The notes under the pieces were generated by a model. It had not been told where the DNA came from. It worked only from the letters and a program-made list of their open reading frames with translations, and made no database searches. Shown here one piece after another: positions 26,967-36,051 of a stretch of DNA of 64,000 nucleotides (positions are counted from its first letter, which is position 1; each line of letters starts with the position of its first letter). Both the position numbers and the translations under genes were made by a program. This DNA is from Akkermansiaceae bacterium (lineage in GTDB: Bacteria > Verrucomicrobiota > Verrucomicrobiia > Verrucomicrobiales > Akkermansiaceae): positions 124,001 through 188,000 of the forward strand of contig JABDRB010000026.1 in NCBI GenBank assembly GCA_013041925.1. The letters run 5' to 3'.

Positions 26967-28685
26967 CTATTCCCTCTCTGTGTTGGATCGATCAGCACGG
27001 ATTCGTGACATCTCCGCCTTTGACTGGTTTCTATATTCAGCCGCTTTGGCCAAATCTCCCGATTCTCCATAAGCCCTCACCAGTAGGTTAAGGAAACGTA
27101 ATCGGTAGTCATCCGATGCCTCAGAAACAAAGGACTCAGCCAAGCCAACCACCTCATTCCAGTGCTGCATCTTCGCTAAAATAACACACTTGGTATACAA
27201 AACACCCTCGTATTTCTCTTGGTCAAGTTTCGAAACCATGTCAAGTAACCGCAGCGACCTTCTCCATAATGGCTGGGTATCAAGCGACATTCGAAACGGG
27301 CGAGCCGTATCATCATCCGCTAACTGCACAATATGCATCACCACATATTCGACCACAGTCAGTGAGTTGGGTTCCAAAGCATGCGCAAGGCGGATATGCA
27401 ATTCAGCTTCAGGCATCAGGTTTTTTTTCCATGCATCCAGGCCAAGAAACAAATGAGCCATCGCAGGGCCCTCGCCACGCACCAACGCATCCCGCATCTG
27501 CTGCTGGGTAAGGCCAGCATGGGCATCCAAATTACTCGCTTCTAATACAAGAGCCCCCATGACATGAGGCACCCTGCCTACCGCTACTGATTTCTGAAAA
27601 TAGACCAGTGACTTACGCCGACTCTCCTCATCGACCTGTTGTGATAATACATTCCCCACCACCATATAGGCCTGCGTTAACTGAGATTTGATCAACTCAT
27701 CGTCAGGAGCCAAAATCGCCTTGCTCTCAAGCTGAGCCGCAACTTCAAGCAAACTCTCAACTACACCCACTGGCTGCCTTTGTGTCTCAGCCAATACCGT
27801 AAATACATCAATGCGCTCCGCCAAATAGCGATCTTTTTGTGGGTTTTCCACATCAATTCGTTCAAGGACACGGGTAACCATTTCATACGCTTTTTGTGGC
27901 AACTCATTGGCGATACAAAGTTTTGCAAGCAGGATGGATGTTTTTGGATCCGGATCGGTCGACTCTTCCAATAAATTTGCCGCCATTTCTGACCGCTTCG
28001 ACTTATAACACATCTTGGCAAGCTCGATACGTATAGGCGCAGGATCATCACTCAGCTTTAATGCGGTCAATACATGCTGAAGTGCCTCCAAGAAATGGTC
28101 ATCCTCACTATCTCCCGTTGCGAGCAACTGCCGAGCATACCATAAATGTGTTTCGATATGTTGGAGTTCACCCGTCAATCGCTTGATCAACATGTCCCTG
28201 CGCGGCATATTCTCCGTCTCATGAGCGGCAAGCATCGCGGCAAACAACATCCGCTCGTCTCGGGCAAAAGCAGCCTTATGCAACAATTTCCCCGCTAAAA
28301 AATCAGCTCGATCATAATCCCCAGCCCCCGCTGAAGAAAGCACCCCGCTCTGGTAATCAGCAAATATTTCCTCGTCACCGCGGTTGTTCGTCAGAAAAAT
28401 GATCGATGCTATCCAAATCATCGCCAGCAATAAGGGCGACGCCAACAGCAACTGAACCCAAGACCGTGTCAAGGTCCAGCGCTTCACAAAAAAGAGAATC
28501 GGCCTAAAGGGCGTCGTTAGCAACGCAAACCCTCCCCCAAAACAGCCACTCAACCAGCGAGGAACAAGCCTCGATAGCTGCCAGCCGATATAAATGGGAA
28601 ATGCTAACACGGATGCCAGCACGTAACCAAGCTTGGAGCTATTCCTACGCGCTCGGAATGATCGACTTTTATACGGATTCTTCAT
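26967..28685 (-). CDS. membrane-anchored TPR protein of the exosortase cassette
   Basis: 572 residues. The Arg/Lys-rich N-terminus (KSRSFRARRNSSK) and two or three hydrophobic segments before residue ~115 (LASVLAFPIYIGW, LLLASPLLLAMIWIASIIFL) anchor a long helical-repeat region with TPR spacing (KLSDDPAPIRIELAKMCYKS, NLLEESTDPDPKTSILLAKL, HIRLAHALEPNSLTVVEYVV). It starts 3 bp after the exosortase stop codon, so it is translated with it. TPR proteins of this kind often scaffold polymer assembly or secretion complexes; a role with the exosortase is inferred from position only. Confidence 0.75.
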   Translation of the reverse strand: MKNPYKSRSFRARRNSSKLGYVLASVLAFPIYIGWQLSRLVPRWLSGCFGGGFALLTTPFRPILFFVKRWTLTRSWVQLLLASPLLLAMIWIASIIFLTNNRGDEEIFADYQSGVLSSAGAGDYDRADFLAGKLLHKAAFARDERMLFAAMLAAHETENMPRRDMLIKRLTGELQHIETHLWYARQLLATGDSEDDHFLEALQHVLTALKLSDDPAPIRIELAKMCYKSKRSEMAANLLEESTDPDPKTSILLAKLCIANELPQKAYEMVTRVLERIDVENPQKDRYLAERIDVFTVLAETQRQPVGVVESLLEVAAQLESKAILAPDDELIKSQLTQAYMVVGNVLSQQVDEESRRKSLVYFQKSVAVGRVPHVMGALVLEASNLDAHAGLTQQQMRDALVRGEGPAMAHLFLGLDAWKKNLMPEAELHIRLAHALEPNSLTVVEYVVMHIVQLADDDTARPFRMSLDTQPLWRRSLRLLDMVSKLDQEKYEGVLYTKCVILAKMQHWNEVVGLAESFVSEASDDYRLRFLNLLVRAYGESGDLAKAAEYRNQSKAEMSRIRADRSNTERE

Positions 28686-28688
28686 CGG

Positions 28689-30386
28689 CTACTTGATCTT
28701 GTTTTTCTCACTCATCAACACAATCGCATCCCGCGCCTGCTGCCTAAACCTCGCATACATCATCCGGATCTCCTCCTTAGTCGCTTCATCCATCGGCATC
28801 GGAGTGCTCACCTTGCACTGCGCTTGATAAAAGGTGCGTTCCCCCTTGCCGACCCTAGAGCTAAACGGTGGCGTCATCCGCTCGGGCCGAATACGATAAA
28901 GAATCATTTCCCAACCGTGCTCAGCAGGCTTAGGCACAACGACATTCCCCAGATGATCACAATGACTACAAAGCAACATTGCGCTGTCTCCATTGGGCAA
29001 TGCCATATCCGTCTCCGATGCCGCCCACTGATAGAGAAGCGAGTCATCAATAATTTTTTCATCTTCAATTTCCCACCCTAAGTTCGAATAACACACCTTG
29101 ATATCGTGCCAGTCATCAAAGGGGTAATCGAGAGACATCGTCACGCTGACACCATGATACGCGAGAGTCCAAATATTCGAGTATGAACCCCAAATACTGG
29201 AATACGGCCGCTTTTCTAGCTCATAATGAATCACCTCCCAACCAGGACGATCGAAAACCACCGAGCCTTCATCGATCTTCGTCAAACTTTCCTCTCCATG
29301 CATGGCTTGCTCACCAAGACTTTCAGGCCTGTAATAAACCACCAAGGCATTCATCACCAAAAAAGCAAACAATCCCCCAAACACCATCACGGTCATGACT
29401 GAAGACATCGGCTTCATTCTTAGCGAAGAAGAAAATCTTCCAAGAACTTCCGACAGCTTAAATTCACAGGCATACCGCCACAAGGTGACCAGAGATCCCT
29501 TGTAAGATAGTTTTTTGGGGCTTCCCTCATCCTTCTTTGTGATGGCTCCCAACAGAAAGACAAGAAAAGCATCAGCACTCCCTACGAGCACCAAGGCCAC
29601 AAGCAACGAACCTAGCTGGTATGCCCATAAATACCCCTCTGCTAGTAAGTCCGTATCAAAACGTATCTGCACACCCACCACCACGATCGTTCGGAATATA
29701 TTCAATAGCCAGCAACACCCAACCGCCGACAGAAGCAGCGACACACTGTGTAAACATTTGCGATTACGTGCTACAGCAAGGATCGCCGCCATCATCACCG
29801 TGCTCACCATGGAAACCCAGCCACTACATATTGCCTGGATATCAAAATGATATTCAGGCAAAGCCAACAGACCCCCCTGCACCGAATGTAATACCTTCAG
29901 ATAATCAAGGACGAGCGACGCCGTCTCGAGACTGACATCCTCCATCCACGCCATCATCCGCAGCATCATCTGATAAGGTGGTCGGATACAGAGCAAACAT
30001 AACAACCAAATCCCCCACATGTTCTCAACTTTTCGGTAGGACAATAAATAAATAGCCCCCCATGCCAGCACTAGGCCAGTAACTACGGCCATAGTCCACG
30101 GCAAATAATATAGAAAAACACAGAGCAGAAGAATCAACGTAGGTAGGATGATCAATCCCATCGACCAACGCGGAGGGTATCGACTGGCCGGTGAGGCCTT
30201 TCTCCACCGGAGGGTGAATAGAATGCCCACGGCCATCAACAACAATGGCCAACATTGATAATAGTCCTTCAGCTGCAGCCATGAAAAATAGACCTTCAAC
30301 AAGGGCAAGATAATCAATGCCGCCATGACCACGATCAGCCATGCCTTGATATCACCCCGACCTCTGCGTTTGTTCAATATTCCCAT
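28689..30386 (-). CDS. exosortase (XrtU-like) with C-terminal periplasmic domain
   Basis: 565 residues from ATG 30386; the upstream TTG at 30398 is less likely. Multiple transmembrane helices (~residues 15-280) hold the catalytic Cys187 in AICSGWVSM and Arg232 in LNIFRTIVV. Where family members have His in an HxxxG motif, the sequence reads AYQLG (Ala255). After a hinge, residues ~330-560 form a soluble domain with LDYPFDDWHDIKVCY and CSHCDHLG, resembling the C-terminal domain of planctomycete exosortase U. It would cut C-terminal PEP-type sorting tags and transfer the proteins to an envelope or polysaccharide acceptor. TPR genes flank it on both sides. No tagged substrate is encoded in this window. 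Confidence 0.85.
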   Translation of the reverse strand: MGILNKRRGRGDIKAWLIVVMAALIILPLLKVYFSWLQLKDYYQCWPLLLMAVGILFTLRWRKASPASRYPPRWSMGLIILPTLILLLCVFLYYLPWTMAVVTGLVLAWGAIYLLSYRKVENMWGIWLLCLLCIRPPYQMMLRMMAWMEDVSLETASLVLDYLKVLHSVQGGLLALPEYHFDIQAICSGWVSMVSTVMMAAILAVARNRKCLHSVSLLLSAVGCCWLLNIFRTIVVVGVQIRFDTDLLAEGYLWAYQLGSLLVALVLVGSADAFLVFLLGAITKKDEGSPKKLSYKGSLVTLWRYACEFKLSEVLGRFSSSLRMKPMSSVMTVMVFGGLFAFLVMNALVVYYRPESLGEQAMHGEESLTKIDEGSVVFDRPGWEVIHYELEKRPYSSIWGSYSNIWTLAYHGVSVTMSLDYPFDDWHDIKVCYSNLGWEIEDEKIIDDSLLYQWAASETDMALPNGDSAMLLCSHCDHLGNVVVPKPAEHGWEMILYRIRPERMTPPFSSRVGKGERTFYQAQCKVSTPMPMDEATKEEIRMMYARFRQQARDAIVLMSEKNKIK

Positions 30387-30412
30387 ACTACTGTTCAATG
30401 ATCAAAAATCCA

Positions 30413-31912
30413 CTATTGCCCCAGATCCGCTCGTTCCTGATGCTTGGCCGCAATCTTCGGCTGCCCCACCAAGGTATAGGCCTCGGCCAGTAATCGATGC
30501 ACACTGACTTTGTCGTCAAAAGCATCCAAGGACCTCTCCAACGCAATGATCGCTTCGTCCCAATTTTTTAGGCGCAGCTGTGACAACCCAAGTAAATAAT
30601 GGCAAGACGCGTGCCATTCTTTCCGAACATGAGGCATGGCATCCTTGGCGAGTTGGTGAATGCGCACATAGTCAGGCTCAGAGTCCGCCGCTAGCACCTT
30701 GGCCAGTTGCAACATCGCCTCGCCATTTTCAGGGTTCTCGTTCACGGCCTTCTCAAGATATGTTCTCCGTGTATTGTCCACCTGATCAGCCATCAGGCCA
30801 AGAGCCATCGACACCCTCGACCTTAGCTGCGCATTACCCTTCGATTCATTGGCAAGCACCGTCTGTAAACACCTCTTAATTCGCGCCTTCTGGCTCACGT
30901 CTTTGGACGCGATAATGGACAAGGCTTCAATAGCCGCATCACAATCAGGCTGCACCGCAGTCACCTTGGCGAGCTCGTCAACCACCTTCTTGTAATCCCC
31001 CGAAGGATCAGACTGGGCCGTCTGATATTGATGCACCGCTCGGTGATAGTGGTAGGCCATCCGCACCGCTCTGACCGCATCATAAGCCCTACGCTCGACA
31101 TCCTTGATGGGTTGACTCGATCTGTGCTGAACCTCCAACCTGCGAATCGCAACCTCGGCGCTTTCATACTTTTTAAGAATTAATGCACTCAACACATAGC
31201 GGATCCGAACAAAAACATCACGGTTACGGCCCGAGCTTACGTTCATCGCGTGAGATGAAAACAAATGCTGGGCACGCTCGCTCAACGCCAAATCATCGCC
31301 CTGCATCGTCAACACATTGGCCAACGGCACATGCAAGCGCGGCAGTGCACTTTTCTCGTGCGATACTGCATCCCATAAAACATCCACCGCTTGATTACGC
31401 CGTCCTTGGGCAGCATAACTTGCGGCTAACATCACGACACCCGGCTCCCATTCAGGATTGAGCGCCACCGCGTGCGCTAGGTGACGCTGCGCAAGCAATA
31501 CATCCTCACTGCTACCCAAGGCCATACTCCGCGCCATGCCTCCCACATCAGCTGGAAACGACCACAAAAAACCCGAATCAAACCCAGAAAGCATATCCCG
31601 AGCCACCCAAAAGTGCGCCATGCCAAAACCCAACGGCTTGTCCGCCGAAGCTCCAAGCCGAGCCAACCGTGTCATCATCACACGCGCCTCGTTGACGGAT
31701 CCTTCATCCTCAAGCTCAAGCGCCCGCTGATACTTCTCTTCCAATGTCCCAGACATCGCCGCAACCACCCCGTCATGCTGTCCCTCCTTCTGCACCATCA
31801 CCAAGGCCCCCCAGACAGCAATCACCACAGGAACGACAATCACCAAAACACGCTGATACACGTGTTTTTTATACACCCAATGCTTCTTCAATTTACGCTT
31901 TAACCGTGCCAT
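30413..31912 (-). CDS. membrane-anchored TPR protein of the exosortase cassette
   Basis: 499 residues. A strongly basic N-terminus (MARLKRKLKKHW) precedes one transmembrane helix (VLVIVVPVVIAVWGALVMV). The rest is helical repeat with clear TPR units (AQRHLAHAVALNPEWEPGVV, YLEKAVNENPENGEAMLQLA, AIIALERSLDAFDDKVSVHR). It ends 26 bp before the exosortase start and is the first gene of the TPR - exosortase - TPR - phosphotransferase cassette. Topology puts the repeats outside the cytoplasm. Confidence 0.78.
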   Translation of the reverse strand: MARLKRKLKKHWVYKKHVYQRVLVIVVPVVIAVWGALVMVQKEGQHDGVVAAMSGTLEEKYQRALELEDEGSVNEARVMMTRLARLGASADKPLGFGMAHFWVARDMLSGFDSGFLWSFPADVGGMARSMALGSSEDVLLAQRHLAHAVALNPEWEPGVVMLAASYAAQGRRNQAVDVLWDAVSHEKSALPRLHVPLANVLTMQGDDLALSERAQHLFSSHAMNVSSGRNRDVFVRIRYVLSALILKKYESAEVAIRRLEVQHRSSQPIKDVERRAYDAVRAVRMAYHYHRAVHQYQTAQSDPSGDYKKVVDELAKVTAVQPDCDAAIEALSIIASKDVSQKARIKRCLQTVLANESKGNAQLRSRVSMALGLMADQVDNTRRTYLEKAVNENPENGEAMLQLAKVLAADSEPDYVRIHQLAKDAMPHVRKEWHASCHYLLGLSQLRLKNWDEAIIALERSLDAFDDKVSVHRLLAEAYTLVGQPKIAAKHQERADLGQ

Positions 31913-32031
31913 TTGATAAAATGAAAAAAATAATTAAAAAACATCAAGATTCGTGACCCCGATAGCTAAACACCAAAACGCAAAAACAATCAAGCCTGTT
32001 TAGATGCAGCATAGAGTTCATTAACTTATTA

Positions 32032-32892
32032 TTACGAATTTCGCAAGAACTGACTCAACTTACCAAAATTCTTCCCCAGCAAGGTATGAAAATGGCCAAT
32101 CTTGTTGCGCCGGATCGCCCGCCAATCCTCCCGCGACTTACGGATGATATGTCTGAGGCTGCGGTTACTCACCCCCCCCATCCGCATTTTGACAAGAACC
32201 TCAGGAAGATACTCAGGACATACATTCAACTTCGACAATACACGCATCATCAAATCGTAATCGGCGGCACAACGGAATGACGAGTCAAAATACTCACCAT
32301 TCTCCATCATCGCCCGATCATACACATCTCGCTTTAAATAAAGCGCTGGATGCGGCGGCATCCACCCCCACGCCAGCTTCCTTCTAGAATATTCACCCGA
32401 CCGCCAATACCGGATAACCGAGTCACTGCGATCAAAGGGTGAGTCGAGTGCGGTAGTTTTGCCGTGCGGCTCTTCAGATCTGCGGCAGCCCCCCCCAACC
32501 TCAGCCCGCCCCAGCTCTTGTCGCCCAGTGATATACTGCAAATCCCCATAAACCGCCTCGACATTCGCATCTAAAAACCGTTCTGCCACATGCAACAACA
32601 CATCGGGATGCGCCAAAAAATCATCGGCATGTACAAAGCCAATCACATCCCCAGTGGCCAGCCGAACCCCCTTGTTCAACGCATCGTAAAGCCCGTCGTC
32701 GGGCTCCGATACTAAAGTCATTCTCGGTTCCTTGGCCGCCATCTCCGACAACCATTCCACCGCCCCATCAGACGAGCCCCCATCAACAACGATATACTCG
32801 ACGTCTTTATAAGACTGCCCCAAAACCGACTCCACCGCGGATAACACAAGCGAGCCCGGATTAAAACAAATTGTGATGATAGAAAATTTCAT
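32032..32892 (-). CDS. GT2 glycosyltransferase with a low-complexity insert
   Basis: About 286 residues from ATG 32892. GT-A fold motifs are FSIITICFNPG, VVDGGSSDG, DGLYDALNKGV, FVHADDFL (DxD) and AADYDLMMRV. Around residue 125-145 an atypical Gly/Arg/Glu-rich stretch (ELGRAEVGGGCRRSEE) interrupts the family pattern and is encoded by a repeat-like sequence that includes a G8 tract (C8 at 32489-32496 on the plus strand). A second C7 run lies at 32172-32178. Slippage in either would shift the frame. It adds one sugar to the lipid-linked repeat unit in the cytoplasm; donor unknown. Confidence 0.88.
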   Translation of the reverse strand: MKFSIITICFNPGSLVLSAVESVLGQSYKDVEYIVVDGGSSDGAVEWLSEMAAKEPRMTLVSEPDDGLYDALNKGVRLATGDVIGFVHADDFLAHPDVLLHVAERFLDANVEAVYGDLQYITGRQELGRAEVGGGCRRSEEPHGKTTALDSPFDRSDSVIRYWRSGEYSRRKLAWGWMPPHPALYLKRDVYDRAMMENGEYFDSSFRCAADYDLMMRVLSKLNVCPEYLPEVLVKMRMGGVSNRSLRHIIRKSREDWRAIRRNKIGHFHTLLGKNFGKLSQFLRNS

Positions 32893-32898
32893 AACCAC

Positions 32899-32911
32899 GC
32901 GGCTGTGCCGC
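32899..32911. repeat. GCGGC-TGT-GCCGC hairpin
   Basis: A 5-bp perfect palindrome with a 3-nt loop immediately upstream of the GT2 start. It is the same type of small hairpin seen at 39,993-40,032 and 45,182-45,194. Confidence 0.5.
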
Positions 32912-32966
32912 AGTCCAGAAGTAGGGAAATCGGAATTTGAGAGTGAACTAGCTCATTCAAAATTAA

Positions 32967-33230
32967 CTATTTAAGCTCAACATTTCCCTTAGGGGGAACT
33001 ACTTCAAAAACTGAGCTTATCTGGAAAAGTTGGATAGGTTGCTGACCCAACCTAAGATAAAGCAACCAATGAAAAAGAGGCGTGAATTCAGTGACGATTC
33101 CTAAAACAAAGTAGCCCTTGAAGTCGTTCGCAGACAGCGAGCCATCCACGAGATAGCAAAACGATACCAGATTCACCCAAGCCAGGTTACGGAATGGAAG
33201 AAAGAGGATCGCCTTCACATCGTCCTCCAT
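32967..33230 (-). CDS. doubtful small hydrophobic ORF in an intergenic gap
   Basis: 87 codons in the 412-bp gap between two EPS genes (32,893-33,304). The predicted protein is hydrophobic and aromatic (LAWVNLVSFCYLV, TPLFHWLLYLRLG) with no recognised family. Composition is plausible for a short membrane protein, but it could equally be a remnant or a non-coding repeat copy. No other structure is visible in the gap apart from the hairpin at 32,899. Confidence 0.3.
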   Translation of the reverse strand: MEDDVKAILFLPFRNLAWVNLVSFCYLVDGSLSANDFKGYFVLGIVTEFTPLFHWLLYLRLGQQPIQLFQISSVFEVVPPKGNVELK

Positions 33231-33304
33231 CTATCAGCGTTCAACCGACTCAATATTTGATATGTTCAACACCACCTCTTTAACTTAGAGAAGCGAAGAT
33301 GATT

Positions 33305-34354
33305 CTATCGAAGATTAGCCCGTTGCTTGAGCAACTCCTGAAAAATCCAATCGTAGGTCTTGGAGAGGCCGTCCTCAAGAGTCACGGACGGTTGCCAACC
33401 GAAAACCTTTTGTATAAGAGTGTTGTCGCTGGATCGGCCCCTTACCCCCTTGGGCGCATCCAGATTATACTGATGTTCTAGATCGATGTCTGCGATCCCT
33501 TCGATGACCTTGGCCAACTGATTGATGCTCATCATTTCCGCGCTCCCTAAGTTAATGGGGTCGCACCATTCATCACTTTCGGTAATCAGGTGAATGCCGG
33601 TAATGCAATCATCGATGTACATGAATGAACGTGTTTGCTCTCCGTCTCCCCAAATTTCGAAGGACAACTCTCTCTTTAACTTGCAAAGCCCTATTTTACG
33701 GCAAAGGGCGGCCGGTGCTTTTTCCCTCCCACCATCAAAAGTGCCGTGAGGCCCATAGACATTATGAAGGCGGGCTATACGAGTCACCACCCCATAGTCT
33801 TCGGTGTAGTGACGGCACAAACGCTCCGAAAATAGCTTCTCCCAGCCATAACCATCCTCGGGCATTGCTGGATAAGCATCTTCCTCCTTCAACGGGGCCA
33901 CATCAGGAGTCGATTGTTTATCCGCAGCATAAACGCAGGCTGTCGAGGAATAGAAATACCGATCACATTGATTGATTCTAGCCGCCTCCAGGAGGTGTGT
34001 ATTGATGAGCACACTACGCATACATGCCGCCTTATTATTCTCAATGAAACCCATTCCTCCCATGTTACAAGCAAGGTTGTAGATCCTGTCGCAACCACGA
34101 GACGCGTCGAAACAGGCGTCTTCATTGCGCAAGTCCATGATACGGTTGTCGACATCGGAAAAATATTGATACCATTCATCTTTGGGTTTCAGATCGACGG
34201 CGACGATTTGGCGACACCCCCGACGGAGCAAATCCGCGACAAGATGACCACCAATAAAACCACCCGCTCCCGCGACAAGGATTTTTTGCTCTTGGAAGTT
34301 TTCGGGGAATTGAACTTCTGGTCCATATACCGATTGTATGTTTTTATTCATCAT
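33305..34354 (-). CDS. GDP-mannose 3,5-epimerase-like SDR
   Basis: 349 residues. The NAD-binding motif is VAGAGGFIGGH. The block ACNMGGMGFIENNKAACMRS, the catalytic Cys140 in SSTACVYA, the Tyr169-Lys173 pair in DGYGWEKL, and HNVYGPHGTFDGGREKAPAA match plant-type GDP-mannose 3,5-epimerase. That enzyme yields GDP-L-galactose (and GDP-L-gulose). It would supply an L-sugar to the polymer. It overlaps the upstream gene by 11 bp. The family is clear; the exact nucleotide sugar is inferred. Confidence 0.88.
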   Translation of the reverse strand: MMNKNIQSVYGPEVQFPENFQEQKILVAGAGGFIGGHLVADLLRRGCRQIVAVDLKPKDEWYQYFSDVDNRIMDLRNEDACFDASRGCDRIYNLACNMGGMGFIENNKAACMRSVLINTHLLEAARINQCDRYFYSSTACVYAADKQSTPDVAPLKEEDAYPAMPEDGYGWEKLFSERLCRHYTEDYGVVTRIARLHNVYGPHGTFDGGREKAPAALCRKIGLCKLKRELSFEIWGDGEQTRSFMYIDDCITGIHLITESDEWCDPINLGSAEMMSINQLAKVIEGIADIDLEHQYNLDAPKGVRGRSSDNTLIQKVFGWQPSVTLEDGLSKTYDWIFQELLKQRANLR

Positions 34355-35297
34355 TAAGGATTTTTTTTATTTCTAACCATCGATGCCAAAAAGTATGTCC
34401 TGCAATCAACGTTTGATAGTTTTTTTCAATAAGTTCTTGATAGGTGCTGAAATCACTAAGAATGCTTTGTACCTGTTGGCTAGGATTTGAAAAATCCGCG
34501 GCAATTACCGGATCATAACCAAAAAGATCCTTTAAAATCGAAGGGCATCTTCCGAGGAGAAGGGCTTTCGAGGCCATCGACTGAAGGTAACGCATGGTCA
34601 GCATATCCACATCCATATTTTCATCTGTGAGAGAGCGAGGGAAGTTGATGATGATCCTGGCTGAACCCATAGCTTTTTTCAGATCACTCCGATTTTTTAC
34701 ATAACCATGCTGAAATTTAACTTCTGGAGGCAAGCCGGTCAAAAGGTCATTCTGATAGGACTTGAGCACTCGACCAAAAGAAAGGAGATCGATCGTTTTC
34801 ACCTCATCGTTTAGGTATTCATTGGGATCGACAGCCTCTGGGACATAATAAACTCGGCACCCTTTTAAACGGGGTTGCAGGCGCTGGCAGAACGTGGGGT
34901 GTGAAACAAAAAGGACTGAAATACCAGTATCCTCAATAAAGCGAGTCACGGCATCGACAGTAACCCACGGCTGGGTCGCGTCGTAGAGGTAAGCTGCCTT
35001 AGCTCCTTTTAAAATAAAATCCGGGCAGCGACTAAAAGAGAGCCCGCCAAGAATGGCGAAACGAATTGCATATTTAGACTTAACCGGCAAATCATAAGGC
35101 GGCTTCATTCCTATTAGCCGCCCCGATTTTCTTAATAATCGGAACACCACGGATGACAAAACCCGAGTGGGCTGACTGCGTTTTATCGAATGTATTTCTT
35201 GATCCTTGAGGACACTCTTCTCGAACTCCTGCCAATCATCGAAATTGATCGATTCAGGGTCTGCCTGATTCCTGACTAATCCAAATTGATTCATCAT
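34344..35297 (-). CDS. putative glycosyltransferase (GT-B-like), family not recognised
   Basis: 317 residues, soluble. The C-terminal half has a GT-B-like layout: DLLSFGRVLKSY, a middle RSDLKKAMGSARIIINFPRS, and MRYLQSMASKALLLGRCPSI, where related transferases select and mark the donor site. A classic ExxxxxxxE is not obvious. The 3' end overlaps the epimerase start by 11 bp (translational coupling). It could instead be a small accessory or regulatory protein, but position and layout favour a transferase. Confidence 0.6.
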   Translation of the reverse strand: MMNQFGLVRNQADPESINFDDWQEFEKSVLKDQEIHSIKRSQPTRVLSSVVFRLLRKSGRLIGMKPPYDLPVKSKYAIRFAILGGLSFSRCPDFILKGAKAAYLYDATQPWVTVDAVTRFIEDTGISVLFVSHPTFCQRLQPRLKGCRVYYVPEAVDPNEYLNDEVKTIDLLSFGRVLKSYQNDLLTGLPPEVKFQHGYVKNRSDLKKAMGSARIIINFPRSLTDENMDVDMLTMRYLQSMASKALLLGRCPSILKDLFGYDPVIAADFSNPSQQVQSILSDFSTYQELIEKNYQTLIAGHTFWHRWLEIKKILNDE

Positions 35298-35326
35298 AGT
35301 AATAATATAAAATATTCTTGGCGAGA

Positions 35327-35347
35327 AGTTGAAATTTAAAATTTAGC
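35327..35347. repeat. heptanucleotide tandem repeat (three units)
   Basis: AGTTGAA-ATTTAAA-ATTTAGC, period 7, 30 bp upstream of the gene starting at 35297. It belongs to the same class as the repeats at 35,984-36,010, 38,718-38,738 and within 40,437-40,744. Confidence 0.5.
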
Positions 35348-35518
35348 CACACACATGGTGCATCAAGCCCCCCGTAGCAGGTTCAGATCTAGTCAGCGCA
35401 ACAGGCCAACCAAATACAGCACTGATAACAAATGAATAACAACACAACCACAGGAGGATTCAACATCAAGCTAGAGTAACAGATCCGAATTTGTTCCCAC
35501 TGCGCAAGATCCTTGCCA

Positions 35519-36010
35519 TCACCCATTATCAGTTCGGGAGTATCGTTCCCCAGCCTTGATCATCGTCTCTGCGGGAACGATCGAACCAGGCCCAATAAAT
35601 GCCTGAGCGCAGATCCAGCAACCGTCTTCAATACTGATAGGTTTTGCAATCAAATCAAACGATTCCTTCCGGAAATCATGTGAACCGGTGCAGAGAAACG
35701 CACGTTGTGAAATACACACGTTATTGCCAATCTTCACGCTATCCAACGAGAGGATCATCACCTCGTCACCGAGCCACACATGGTCTCCAATCTCGAGGTT
35801 CCATGGGAAGGTGATATTTACCCGCGAACGAATCACCACGCCCTCCCCGACCTTCGCTCCAAATAACCGCAAAACCGCCACCTTGATCAGTGACGGTATT
35901 GGAAACCAGGGAGAAAAACAAAGTGACCGGCATAGCCACCAAAGCACCTCTTTCCACTTCGGAGCACCACGAGAAAAATGGTCGTTGTTAAATGTTGAAA
36001 GTTGAATCAA
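35519..36010 (-). CDS. WcaF-like O-acetyltransferase, C-terminally short
   Basis: 163 residues starting at TTG 36010; an in-frame stop lies just upstream and no ATG is available before the conserved region. WcaF-type left-handed beta-helix motifs are visible: FGAKVGEGVVIRSRVNI, FPWNLEIGDHVWLGDEV, ISQRAFLCTGSHDF and AFIGPGSIVP. The normal ending (VTKDVPP...GNPAK) is missing; the last 20 residues (ETMIKAGERYSRTDNG) look out of frame. The first codons are made by a heptamer repeat (35,984-36,010). It probably O-acetylated the polymer. It may be a damaged gene. Confidence 0.7.
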   Translation of the reverse strand: MIQLSTFNNDHFSRGAPKWKEVLWWLCRSLCFSPWFPIPSLIKVAVLRLFGAKVGEGVVIRSRVNITFPWNLEIGDHVWLGDEVMILSLDSVKIGNNVCISQRAFLCTGSHDFRKESFDLIAKPISIEDGCWICAQAFIGPGSIVPAETMIKAGERYSRTDNG

Positions 36011-36051
36011 TGATTAGATGGTTAATGTTAAAAATGGACGTATCGACTACG

